Source of the DNA: Hymenolepis diminuta
Lineage: Eukaryota > Platyhelminthes > Cestoda > Cyclophyllidea > Hymenolepididae
Assembly (NCBI GenBank): GCA_900708905.1
Contig: CAADRB010000012.1
Location: forward strand, 541,235 to 605,234
DNA length: 64,000 nt
Direction: 5' to 3'
Below the pieces are notes generated by a model. It saw nothing but the letters and a program-made list of their open reading frames with translations. It was not told where the DNA came from and searched no databases. Position numbers and translations under genes: made by a program. Below, piece by piece: positions 25,591 to 37,300 of this stretch; position 1 is the first letter of the stretch; each line of letters begins with the position of its first letter.

Positions 25591-27294
25591 CTATACAATT
25601 TATGAATAAACTAATAGAAAAGATCCTAGATTGTCACATGGATTGAAAAAGTAGTCTTATCAGCTAAGTAATTGATTGCCAAGAGATTTCTAAAGATAAT
25701 TAGAATGAGATTTTCAGGGCTGACCGGAAAAATAGTGGTTATTTTCCACTTAAAAGACGCATTTTCTAAATCAAGAGGTGTTTATTATGCAAGATTGGAA
25801 GATACTAAAAATAAACCTGATTTGCTTTATGGAATTCGCAAATTTTTAAAATTACCTTTCAATTTACAAAAATTGGCTCTTTTAGCACTTTCAAAAGCCT
25901 ATTTATCACTTAAATTAAATTCTCAGTTGTTACATTAGTTTCTTATTAATTGCTCTGGATATGTACAAAATTTAAAATGGCGTAGATTTAGAAATGTTAA
26001 TAAATACAGAATATTCTCTGATTTTTACCCACTTCCCTCAGTAACTATTTTCCAACCAACGATTTTTCCAAGGAGTGAAGTTTTAAGGACTAAGAGGTTA
26101 AAATGCGATTTTCATTTCAGGACTGGAATTCACCAAATTGACTTCCGCCCCCCTCAATAAATATTGCATTGAAAGCTATATACCTCCTGTCCAAAACATA
26201 ACTTAGATACAGTATTTTGATTCAATTAGTTAAATTAAATACATACAAAGACTCAGAAGGCTCAGTTAAAACATCTTTTGACTGTATCATTTCATGACAA
26301 ATGACAGGTGGGGAAGAGATAAACATGGGATAGGAAGGCCAGGCCAAAAGTTCACATGTCTAGAATCCGAAGGTCTGAATATCGCAAGTACAATCACGGG
26401 TAAATCTCAACTTGCTTATAAATTCAAGCCGTGTTTAACATTGCTTGAGGAAAGAATTTACTTCGAAGGTAAAGTAATCTATTAAATTTATTAAATTAAT
26501 TTATCTAGGCGTTGTTGGAAATAAATAGGTTTCGAAATAGCGTTGACTTGCATATTAATTTGTCTTTATTTTAATAAGAAAATTTTTTACCAGATTAATT
26601 TGAAACCTACAGCCATTTTTCTGAAAAATGTAAAAGAGCTCCTTTACTTTCTAATTTAAATATTGTGGTTGCCTGCTATTACCTTAAAGCAACAACTTTT
26701 GATATCATGTTTGACCTATATCCACAGTATATATAACTAATAATAAAAATAGAATTAAATTATTATTTTTGTCTGGAATTCTACCAGGTTGATAGAGACA
26801 GACAAAATGAATTCTTAAGAAATAAACGATTTATTGTTGAAATTCCAGGTAATTGACAGTGTTTATCACCATAAAATGGCAAAGATTGAATCATTTTGAT
26901 TCATATGGACGGTGGCCTCTAATTTTATCCATTCCTTTTGTTGTTACACATATCCAGGGCTGAAAAGGTACACATTTAATCCTGAAAAAATTTTATGACC
27001 AAAAGTAGAAGGGTTAAAGCCGAAATAGAGCATTTCCATAATTGTGTTTCACCAATAAGTTGAGTTTTATTTTTCACTTCCCTTTTGTTTTACTTCCCTT
27101 CAACAACTTTCTTAAGTTCCTTTAATCCCAGCAATTTTCACCAAAACATAGATAAAAATGAATGTAGGCATACTTGGGTTTAATTATACTTAACTCAACC
27201 AAGGTGTATAAACTCTTTTTAATTTATCATTTTCATCTTTATTAAGGTTAAATCTCGGAGCATTTATTTAAATTTCTTAATTATATCAACACCT
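25591..27294. other. 5' flank or first intron of otopetrin A
   Basis: AT-rich. The first exon with the start codon of gene A should lie between here and about 31000 but was not identified. An 88-codon plus-strand frame at 25672-25938 is within chance expectation for this composition. Confidence 0.4.
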
Positions 27295-27680
27295 TGTGGA
27301 GTTTACAACGTCAACAGGGCAGATTTTATCACGTGCGCTAGAACTTTCTGAGAAATGCGGTATGTAACCGGTCGCGTAAAGAACAAGCTCGAACGAGTGT
27401 GCAGAGACCTCCTCAACCAATCAGCAATCAAGATTCCTGTAGCCTAGCGTGTTTCATAGGTAATGACTAAGCTTTTGACTATGACGCACACATAGAGTTG
27501 AGCAATAAACCTTCTCCACTCAACATCCTTCTTGTTCTTACCACTTTGGGCACAGCCTAGCTAATTCTGGGAGCAAATTGATAATAGAGGACTCTGGTAG
27601 AGGCTATTTGAACTGCTTAGAAGGATTATTTAGGCGTGGCAAAATGACCCGTTGGTGTAGTATCCACTACGGTCGCCACA
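27295..27680 (+). mobile_element. dispersed repeat copy 1, solo-LTR-like
   Basis: From 27402 to 27670 it matches 52365-52632 at most positions and in the same orientation. Extended outward, the block begins TGTGG and ends CCACA, a perfect 5-bp inverted pair, giving 386 bp. It contains CCAATCAGCAATC near the middle and GAGCAATAAACC further on, like the promoter and polyadenylation signals of an LTR. I found no clear target duplication. No internal retroelement coding sequence adjoins it, so it would be a solo LTR or a non-autonomous element. Confidence 0.6.
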
Positions 27681-30600
27681 GAATTTAGCCTTTTCATTCT
27701 AGCTATTTGGTTAATTTTCCTTTTAAATGCTTAATACTGCATTGAAATAATCACTTGACAAATCTATTGGTTTTAACTTAATGAGATTCTTATTTTTTAA
27801 ACATGTAATCAGGCTCAATCTTAGTCGGCAAAGAATCGAAAGCAATTATATAATGATAAAATATTTATTTAATAATATGGTGTTTTCTCATGTATGCGTT
27901 TCAAAATAGGGTTTAAGGGTAATTTTTGTTGTTAAATATCCGCATCTTCCCAAATTCCTCAAAATACAAAATTTGATAAACTTTTAGAAGGCTTGGATTT
28001 TCTGAATTATTTTGGAAAAAATATTTTTATTTAGAGCACTCTCCTCGTAAAAATTTCTCGTTCTTTTAACAAATTATATACGGTATGTTTGATTTTATTG
28101 CAGACAGAAATTGATGTGTTTTTTCAGAGTGTACTTTTAAGTCCTTACTTGATTAAAAGTAGTACCATTCAGACAATTAGATGCTGATGTGCTTATTCAA
28201 CAGAAAAAATCTTCCTTTGGTGCTCTAAATTTGCTCATGAATTTTGCTATTCTTTTATAGCAAATGGAAATGTAAGTCACTTTAAAATTGAAATTGCTTC
28301 AGACAATTCCAGTGTAATGTTTTAGGTATCTGTGCCTTAGATAGTGAGTAATGTGGTAAGTAATCAGTAAAGCAGATCTTATTGCGCAGCTTACCTCATT
28401 TCAACTCCCGCTAAAATTCCCTCTTGCGACCACTTTATTCTGTATTACGGCTCGCCCGTAAGGCAGTCACAAATGCACAGAAAATGTACTATACATTTTT
28501 ACGAATATGCGCGTAAATATGATATAATTACAGCCTTCGATTCGTAAAATTTGAATTTCCGAACTCATACTGCCCATTTAGCAAATATTAAACAACCCAA
28601 ATTCAAAAATCAAATAAAGTAAGACTCTTTGATACCTTGGAGCTACTTTCTGTAAATCCATTCCCTCTGTCAGTTGCCACCCACAGTTTAAAATGCTATA
28701 ATTTTTATATTACTGGGGTGCAATAATAATAAGCACAATAACAAAACAATTTTATTTAAATGCAAGGTATAAAAGACAGCACATTTATTGCAAAACATGA
28801 CTGAAAATCGGATGCGTAACTCATAAAAATATTTAATGGCTAAGTATGATTAAATTATTAAATCAGTTTCGAATTTTCGAAATTTTAAACGGTTTCTGGG
28901 TTACTTGGTTTCCGTAACTACTTCAAAATCTCCAAATACAAGTGTTTAACACGAATAACGATAAAACAGATTAGATTTCCCTCTCTAACTGCAATTTTCT
29001 GATTTAAATAGAACGGTAAAATCTGCCTAAGCTGCACTAATTTTAGTCTCAATCGATTAGTATGACAAGTAAGTTAGTAGTAGATAGAGTCATAACAAGC
29101 CAAGTTTAATAACGGAACCAAGATGGACGTCTTTTACTAAGACCAAATGGGGTTATCCACTTATAGTATCTAAGTTGACCTTATAGAAGAAGAAGAATGT
29201 GCTTAAACACAGAATTTATAGAAATAAAGTACTTAGGATGGTATAAGTGCTATACGTGTGTGAAAAGATTACTGAGTTAGCCATAAATCACCCTAACACA
29301 GATCAGATGTTTTCTTCAATCCTTCCACTAGTTACATTAAAAAATAGAACTTTATTGGCTGTATCCCTTCCCTAAGGTGTATGTTATTCCCATTTTTCCG
29401 TCGATTTTTATCCCGTTTATTGCCTTTTGCATTCAATTTTGTAAATGATCCATTTCTCCGGCCTGTTTGTTGATTTCCCCTTATCTAACTTCTACATTTT
29501 GGGTTTCGCTTTTCTGCTAATTCATGTTTTCAGTTTACTGGTTACGAGGATGCCGTCCCGCTATACTCTCTTAAAACATTTCTGCCACCGACTCTATTTC
29601 ATTCTTGTCTTGTGACAGCTGATTCGTAGAGATGGAAACCGTTATAGCTTAACTAATGCTCTCCATCGTATAGTACCTCTCCAAGTTAGAGTCTCCCCTG
29701 TCATAAAACCATTAAATGTTTCTATTAGATGATGTACATATGTTAGTGCAGGTAAATTCATTCACTACATTCTTTATTATATTTAAAATAATAGTATATG
29801 TGCAGATGGCCAATACAATAATGAAATAAATTTTTAGAGGGGATTTCAAAAGTCTAAAAGATGTCCACGATATACTATCTTAGTTAAAACCGTGCTTGTA
29901 AAATATACCGCGACATGAAAATGTTAGAACCACTCTATGAACCTTAACAAGTTAACGGATCCAGTATACTCTTATGAAGTTATTATAAAGTTAATCTTTG
30001 ATAGCGAAACATCATCCTATTGGAAACCTTTTAACCAATTTAAACCAATACGGCTGTCTCTGCATATACTGGATGCGCACCGTTGGGTAACCCAACCCGC
30101 AATCTCTAATTTTTCTAATAAGTATATTAATATGTACATTTAAAAGACTTAGTTCATTGAAAATATATTCCACCTATCTATTATTACATTGAAGCAAAAC
30201 TAACGAAGAATCTATGAAGAACATCAAGAAATGGCCAGTTTTCTGTTCTCTTTCTCATTTGATTGTTGATATGCCGTTCTTAACAGTAATCACAGCCTTA
30301 TTAGACCCCGATAAATACGCTATTATCTCGGAATGAGTAAATCACATAACATTGGGGTCTCCAAACCGCTCATCATCTCATCACTATACAAGTGCATGCT
30401 GCATTTGAATTTTGACAATCCGGTCACCGATCAGACGGCGATTGACCTACAGCCATCAAGTGATTGAAGAGTCCCTTTTCCAATAAACATCCCCTGCAAA
30501 CTTAATAAGATATCTTGGACTGTAGTTGTAGCTGTAGTAGGGAAGCAACCAAATTTTACACTACATTCCACATCGGATACTGAAATCCCTTTTGATTTAA

Positions 30601-30716
30601 ATTAATTTATAAAAAGGAAAAGATAATTAGAAAGTCATTTTGACATACAGTCTACATCTAAATATTGATAGAGACGATTTACCGACTAGCCATGGCCTGA
30701 GTTATCAACATAGATT
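27681..30716. other. intergenic between otopetrins A and B
   Basis: AT-rich, with no convincing exon on either strand. A donor-like site near 28393 (minus) follows a short frame but has no matching acceptor phase. Confidence 0.45.
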
Positions 30717-30877
30717 NNNNNNNNNNNNNNNNNNNNNNNNNNNNNNNNNNNNNNNNNNNNNNNNNNNNNNNNNNNNNNNNNNNNNNNNNNNNNNNNNNNN
30801 NNNNNNNNNNNNNNNNNNNNNNNNNNNNNNNNNNNNNNNNNNNNNNNNNNNNNNNNNNNNNNNNNNNNNNNNNNNNN
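30717..30877. other. assembly gap (161 N)
   Basis: Unknown bases about 150 bp downstream of the gene B stop codon. Open frames that cross it are artefacts of translating N. Confidence 0.99.
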
Positions 30878-31027
30878 GCAAAATAAACAAATGAAAGACT
30901 TAAATTGGTGAGCAAGTTCCCAATCAAACAGTAATAATAATAATCAAATAATAAATATTAATTATCAATCATCTGTTTAATGTGCATACGACGATTGAAA
31001 GTTTATTATTCAATCAATCAAATGCGT

Positions 31028-31333
31028 TCAAACACATGACGGACTGTGCATACGATAAGCATTGATCCAGATATCTGCCAAACAGATAGTAGAATGAAAC
31101 CGGAAGAAAATAATCAGTGGCAGTGAGAGGTGGGTGATGATTTTCCATGCAATGTCTGTGTAGTGTGTCCGATGGATTGAGTACTTCTCAGCATGTTTGA
31201 GTCCAAATGTACTCACTATCCACATGGCCAGGTTAAGAATGAGTAGAAAAGTGACAACAGTTCGACCGGGCTTTTCAATCATCTGTCTCTCATTAGCAGC
31301 TTGGCTTCGAGAGGCCTCCAAAATCAGAAATAC
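31028..31333 (-). CDS. otopetrin B, exon 10 (last; TM10 end, TM11, TM12)
   Basis: 306 nt including the stop; acceptor ATTTTAG/GTA in phase 0. It begins VFLILEASRSQAAN, carries KPGR and ends with MHSPSCV. Helix sequences are close to gene A exon 10. Confidence 0.93.
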   Translation of the reverse strand, partial: VFLILEASRSQAANERQMIEKPGRTVVTFLLILNLAMWIVSTFGLKHAEKYSIHRTHYTDIAWKIITHLSLPLIIFFRFHSTICLADIWINAYRMHSPSCV

Positions 31334-34300
31334 CTAAAATGATATAATAGTTTTATAAAATTCAACGCTGTTTATACCGTAATTCCGCAGATATCTACAG
31401 GTAGAACGAAATTCAAGAAAATTAATTTGACAACCCGTTTAGGGAAATGTTTACAACCTATCCCCAATTTAACCGTTCATTCTGTTGTGTGCACTGATGT
31501 GCTATAAACGTGTGAATTGAGCTGGCAGGTAGCTGTCCCACCGGGAAAATTTTGTCTCGTGGGCAATTCAATTTTAAAATTCCATTCATCCACACGTATG
31601 TGATTATTCTTAAATTAAATTATAAATTAAGTATTTATTTAAGAGGACTTCGTTTACTTCCAGATGCATGATCTTGTTACTATCCGTAATCTAAGACATT
31701 TGTAGAATGCATCCTTAATATAAAATTCCTTTTAATCCAAAGCTGCATTTGGGAAGGCGATCAGTAATTTTATCAAAACTCAGATTTCTTTAAACTAGGC
31801 TCCACCTGATCTTAACGAATGAAACTCAACTCAACTCAGTACCATCCACTTGCCCTCACCTCTTCCACCAATAAGTATATAATTTCTGATTTACACCGTT
31901 CCATCCAAATCCAAGCCTCGGTGCAAAATTTAGCTGATCCTGTTAGATCGAATAGATTTGAATTAGAAGATTTCAATAAGAAAATGATATATTTTACCTT
32001 GAAACCCGGTGATTTGAACTAGGCGAATGTAATACATTAATCACGCAACGGACCAAAGGAAATTATTGATGACCGACTTATCTTGCTCTGCTGTGTTTAA
32101 TGGAGTTTCTATCTACGGAGGTGATATAGAGGAGCCATTAGATTATGAGTTTTACACATACGCATTTAACAAATTAGCGAGAAATTCACTTTGGAATTTT
32201 AACGAGAAATCTTCTAAAACGTGTAGCCTAACACGATCAGCGGACTGCGTTATATCATGATGGTTCCAACCGTTTTAAAAGATGATGAATGCTACTGCGG
32301 CAATCGCTTTCTGCTGCACCACTATTTACTACTCGCCCCATATAGTCTTTACAATACACCAAGATTCATGCTCGTGTCACTAGTTTGTGGATTCATGTTT
32401 TTTGTTAAAAATATTCACGTCGTTTCCGCTTAACACTCCTGATAAGATCTCAGATCCATTTGAAGCATGTACTTATAGTAGAAAATTCTCCCTGATTTTC
32501 CTACAATTATGCATAACCAATACGATCTTTCGAAACCTAACTGTTAAGGGAAAGAGGCGAATTGTCTCCTATCAACAGTATATCGACAATATGGACCTAT
32601 ATCTGCTCTAAGCAGAAATTAATTTCCAAAACAAACTTATTGGTAAAAAAGAGCAATATTATATGAAGTTCTAGAAAAAATCCAAATTCCTCTCAACTAC
32701 ATGTTCCCATTTCCTAGCCATCCGATAAGGATCACTAATAGAATCACTAACGCGGGAAAAAATACTTCAACAAATGTAACTATATGAATTTTTCGTTATT
32801 TGATTTTCAAGAAAAGCCAAGATCAACATTTGCGAACACATCTTTAACTGTCAGCAAACGTCACATGAGATTTTCAATCGTGTGGTTTCGTTAGAGAAGC
32901 AATTTACTCCTTCAAAAAGATATTTCAAAATGATATGGTTTAGCAAATAATAGATTATCTTATCTTTTGTTTTTGATCGAAAACAGGTTCATGGAAAAAG
33001 TCAATTTTACATTGGAATTTGATTAAAGCCATTAAATTTAAAATACCTCAGTAAATTATTCACTAAAGCTACCTGCATTAGTGCCTGGAGAATCTCAAGA
33101 ATTGCTTTGAAAATGAACAAGCATCCCGCCACTTGATGTTGTCCAGTAGCTTCAAGAGCAGGAACGAGTAGAAACATGTCGTAGAAGAGAATCCCAAGCA
33201 ACCCAAAGAGCAGCAAGTCATCATCAAATGCGCTTTCTTCTGATAACTGTCTGAGGCACAGTACTCGCATCTGATACAAAGCAACACTGATAGCCATTAC
33301 ACCAAATGAAAGAAGCACGATATCGGTCACTTGGAAAACAACTAGTGCTTCAAGATGGTTGTCACGTTGCAGATAAGTATAGAAGAGTGCAAGAGCAAAC
33401 AGAGTTGATACGACAAGCAAGAGACCGGCAAATAAACCTTTGTGTGCGTGTTGGCATTCAGTTGGACCACCTCTGCGGGTAAAATAGTAAAGTGAAGTTC
33501 ATCATCAGACGATTTATTTTCACTTGTTTAATGACTTGACAAAGACTTACTGAACAAGCGAATAACACCAATGAAATTTAATATTCAAGTGAGAAGATTA
33601 TATCATAGCCTGTTACTACAAGTGTGGAGCAAATTGGAGTTCTAATTTATGCTGTAATTAAGGGAGAATAGTTCAAATTGTGGTTCCATTTATCATTATA
33701 TGACATGATCCAGCAGAATTGAGAAGGATTTTTAGCTCAAGAGAGCTTACAAAGCACCCAATCACCCGCTACCAGCGCATAGATGTACCACCGGTAACGA
33801 GCACATCGGTGAAAGGCTGCCTATATGAATGGCCTCCCACTATATGCCGTCTTGTCACGCGTCCCCTCTCCCCACTTTCTCTCCTTATTCTTCAACTTCT
33901 CAATAAATGTTTGTACCTGCAATTGACTCTTCATGTAACTTGTCCGCAATAAATTCCTCTATCTACTTTCGGCCCATCTTACAAAGAGCATATAAAATGT
34001 TTGGTTTAAGAATTTGAAGGAGCTAAAGTCGGATGCCCCTAAAAGAGACGATTTTCCAAACCGTTTATTAGAATGTATAAAATAAAGAAACGTTAAATTA
34101 ATGTAATTTAATGAGTTAGACAATGTCCAAGTCATAAATTTTGTGCTTTTTAACTGTCTCTTACAGCGTAGAGACAATAAGAGACATTTAAATAAATCTG
34201 TTCAAAACAACTGCTCAAATTTGAGGAGATAGAAATCCATTGAGGAGGAACAAAATTTTTACAAAAAAAGTAGAAAAAGGGGGTTTTGTAGTTTTAAAAC

Positions 34301-37300
34301 TTCTGAAGGTTTGGAAGGTTTGGAGGTTTTCTAAATTACGTTCAGTGAAGTACAGATACCGAACATTATCTTCAACATCCCGAAACAAATACCGTCAAAA
34401 GCTTGAATATTCTGTTTTCTGTTCTATCATATTACTACATCAACCGTTCGTTAATCACAAGATTTATCATTTTGACTCAATACCTCAGTATATTGAACTT
34501 ATTCTTCTTATAGACGATACTTAAGATTTTGTTATATTGCGCCTTTAATAGCCCTCCCATCATTGACGGTGTAATACGTTAAGTCAATACAGCATCCGAA
34601 TGCGAAGTTTTTAAACGAAATTAATGTGTGTACCTTTCATGGATTTTGTTAACGCTCTATAGCAATAGAAGGGTAGGGAAAAGTTAGTTTGCAATAATAT
34701 TATCACCTTGCTACTGAAATGAATATGGTTTGAAATCTGGCGATGCAAATTCAGCAATGATCTTTGTCTCTGTTTATAACCAGATAGGTGAAAACAAAGA
34801 CAAAGTTCAGTTGGTGTATTCTGTGATTAGTATGCTGACACATTTATTGCATCGTTTTTTAGAAATGAAATAGTTGGCCTCATTCAGCAACTTGTTCCAC
34901 TAATTAAATTGATCATAATCGCTCCTTTAAAGACCGTATTAATGATATAAAATTGATCAGTAGACCGAAATATCCACTGAAGAGAACATTATGAATATTC
35001 GACAGTTGCTATGCTAGATTTCTGTGTTGAAATAATCAGTAAAATCACTCTTATCTCTCATTTTCTTCTATTTTTGAGGCAATCATATTAAAGTCCTGAA
35101 GTGACATTTCAAGGATAAAGAAACAAAATTCCTAATTGTGCGTTAAAGCACTAATATTCTACTAATTTATACATATTTTTACTCACCCTGAGGGACATTC
35201 ACCTTCAGGTCCCAGCTTCAAGTTTGTCAAGCCTTGACGGTTTACAATGTTGACTTTTGAAACATGTCCAACGCGACGTAACAACTTGTAGAATATGGCG
35301 CAGGCAATCAAGCTGTACTCAACACCACATGGAATTAGATAATGAGCGAAAGTGGAAACTTGTGACTTGCAGGTGGCTGAAATAAATTTAAGTAGTGTGT
35401 TGATTAATATTAGAGCGCAATTTCGTATTCAGTCATGATTCACTCACCACTAAGAGTTGAATTTGTTGTTGTATTTGAATTCATAAATGATGGCAAGATA
35501 GGGATAGATTCATTATTGTCACCTGAAATCATTATTTCCTGAACCACTGTGGAAAGCCACTGGCCAAGATTAACTACCGTCATATGACAAAGGATGAAAC
35601 GGATGAATAATTTCTGTATGTTGAAGACGACCTTCATTAGTTCAAATATAAAAAATGAGTTATGATATCCTAGTAGGCAATCACGGGAAAATGTGCATAT
35701 AACTAAAATGAATATATATCTTGTTATTACATTGAAGAAATGAAAATGGCAAATAGTAGTATTCACTTAATTCATAATGCTAAAAAGAAATGAAGTGAAC
35801 TCGGGAATTCGAGAAGTTAGGTCGTTGGCGTGAACGAAACAAAGTCAGTTTGTAATTATTTAAAAGAATAGCGACGTCAGTTGGAATTCCAGTGGTCTTG
35901 CAGCTGGGTATTACTAATCATGCAGTTGCAATCGAGTATTTAAAACCGATCAATATGTAACTAACTCAAACTCTGATAGCCCTTGACAGTCGAATGCTAT
36001 GAGTAAATTATGACACTTTAAGACGAAAATTAGAAGAAAATACCATTAGGATTAGGCGAAATTCGGGAACTACTTTGCGTGCCATTTCCTCAGTTTAATT
36101 GTTTCACTGCATTTTGTGAACATGAAAAATCTATCACATTAAAAGCCAAATTGATGAATTAAAGGTTGTAAATTTATAGATTTGGTAGATGTGCGATGAT
36201 TTCAGTTAGTGAACTTTTGATATTTCAGTGCAGCAACTATTTAGAATGGCTCATTATGAAATGAATGTTATCAAAAATCAGAAAGAAAAAAGAGAAATAG
36301 GGAGAAAATTTTCTTGACTTAATTGGAAATTATAAAAATTTGAAAGAAGCCGCAAATGCCACAGCGATTATGATCCTATGTGGAGATAGAAGGAATGAAA
36401 AAATTTTTCCGCAACGAATAAAACGAGGTGAACCGATGCTATTATTAATTCATCGTGTAATTTTCTTCATATCCAACCACAAAGCTCGCTTGTGAACTAA
36501 TGGATAGGTTTGGTTTTGCCGGGTAATATTAGTTTGCAACTCACAAAGAAACAGGAACATACCGCCGTCATTTAATAGATTAAAAGCTTCTAAAATGCGG
36601 ATAAATGTACTACATCTCTAACTTTTCAATTGTCTTTGTCCTTGAGACATTATATCAACTTGGATAGTTGTTGAGATGAAAAATAGACATATCCTTTGCA
36701 CGTTCATCAACTAAATTGAAAATTATACCTTATGAAAGGAATCTTACTAAAGCTTGAAATTTTGCGCAAAATAATTTAATTTATTAAATCCAAGCAACTT
36801 GAATATTTACCGTAAAATGTACACTTAATGTGAGGTTTCAGTTTTTGACTCAGACATTTGAAATACCCTAAAATGCTTTTCATTAGCATCATTTTAGAAG
36901 CGGTTAAGTTGAGCTGTTCGACCGTTTTATTGTATGCCAAGTATACAAGAGAGGGTACTTCAAGAGGGACACTTCAATAAATAATAAATAAGGGAATAAG
37001 TAAGCTTACAAAATTAAACTTTAATTGGGTTGCAAATTGGAACCAAATACATCACTTTGAATTATTAATGAAAATTAATTAAGAATAATAAATTCTTACC
37101 CGATGATATTTGAATAAGAAGTATGTTTGCCAGAAGATGTAAATGGAGTGAATAACATTCGCGGGAATCCACAATACACTGTGGCATGCCAGGGTGGAGT
37201 TCGATAAATCAAACTGGTCTGCAACTCGCAATCCATCCATGATAATTACACCAAATCCGAAAACTAAAATGCGCAAACATAGCTACTTGTAGGCTTCAAG

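Noticed and set aside
25672..25938. Plus-strand frame of 88 codons upstream of otopetrin A
   Set aside because: Lys/Leu/Ile-rich as expected from AT-rich DNA, no recognised motif, and frames of this length are expected by chance in 64 kb of this composition.
28380..28440. Donor-like site on the minus strand after a short frame, as a possible first exon of otopetrin A
   Set aside because: It leaves two bases over, whereas exon 1 of the model needs one, and there is no initiating Met or clear acceptor.
30640..30927. Open frames of 61-84 codons crossing the N gap
   Set aside because: They are open only because N bases translate as unknown; there is no real coding evidence.
32066..32611. Plus-strand frames in intron 9 of otopetrin B
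   Set aside because: Chance length, no motif, and located within a well-supported intron on the other strand.
33078..33287. Minus-strand frame of 69 codons inside otopetrin B exon 9
   Set aside because: Shadow of the real frame, shifted by one base; the real frame carries the AHKGLF and FYDMFLL motifs.
33719..33960. GC-richer block with AATAAA as another LTR
   Set aside because: No second copy in the window and no TG...CA ends with a matching target duplication could be found.
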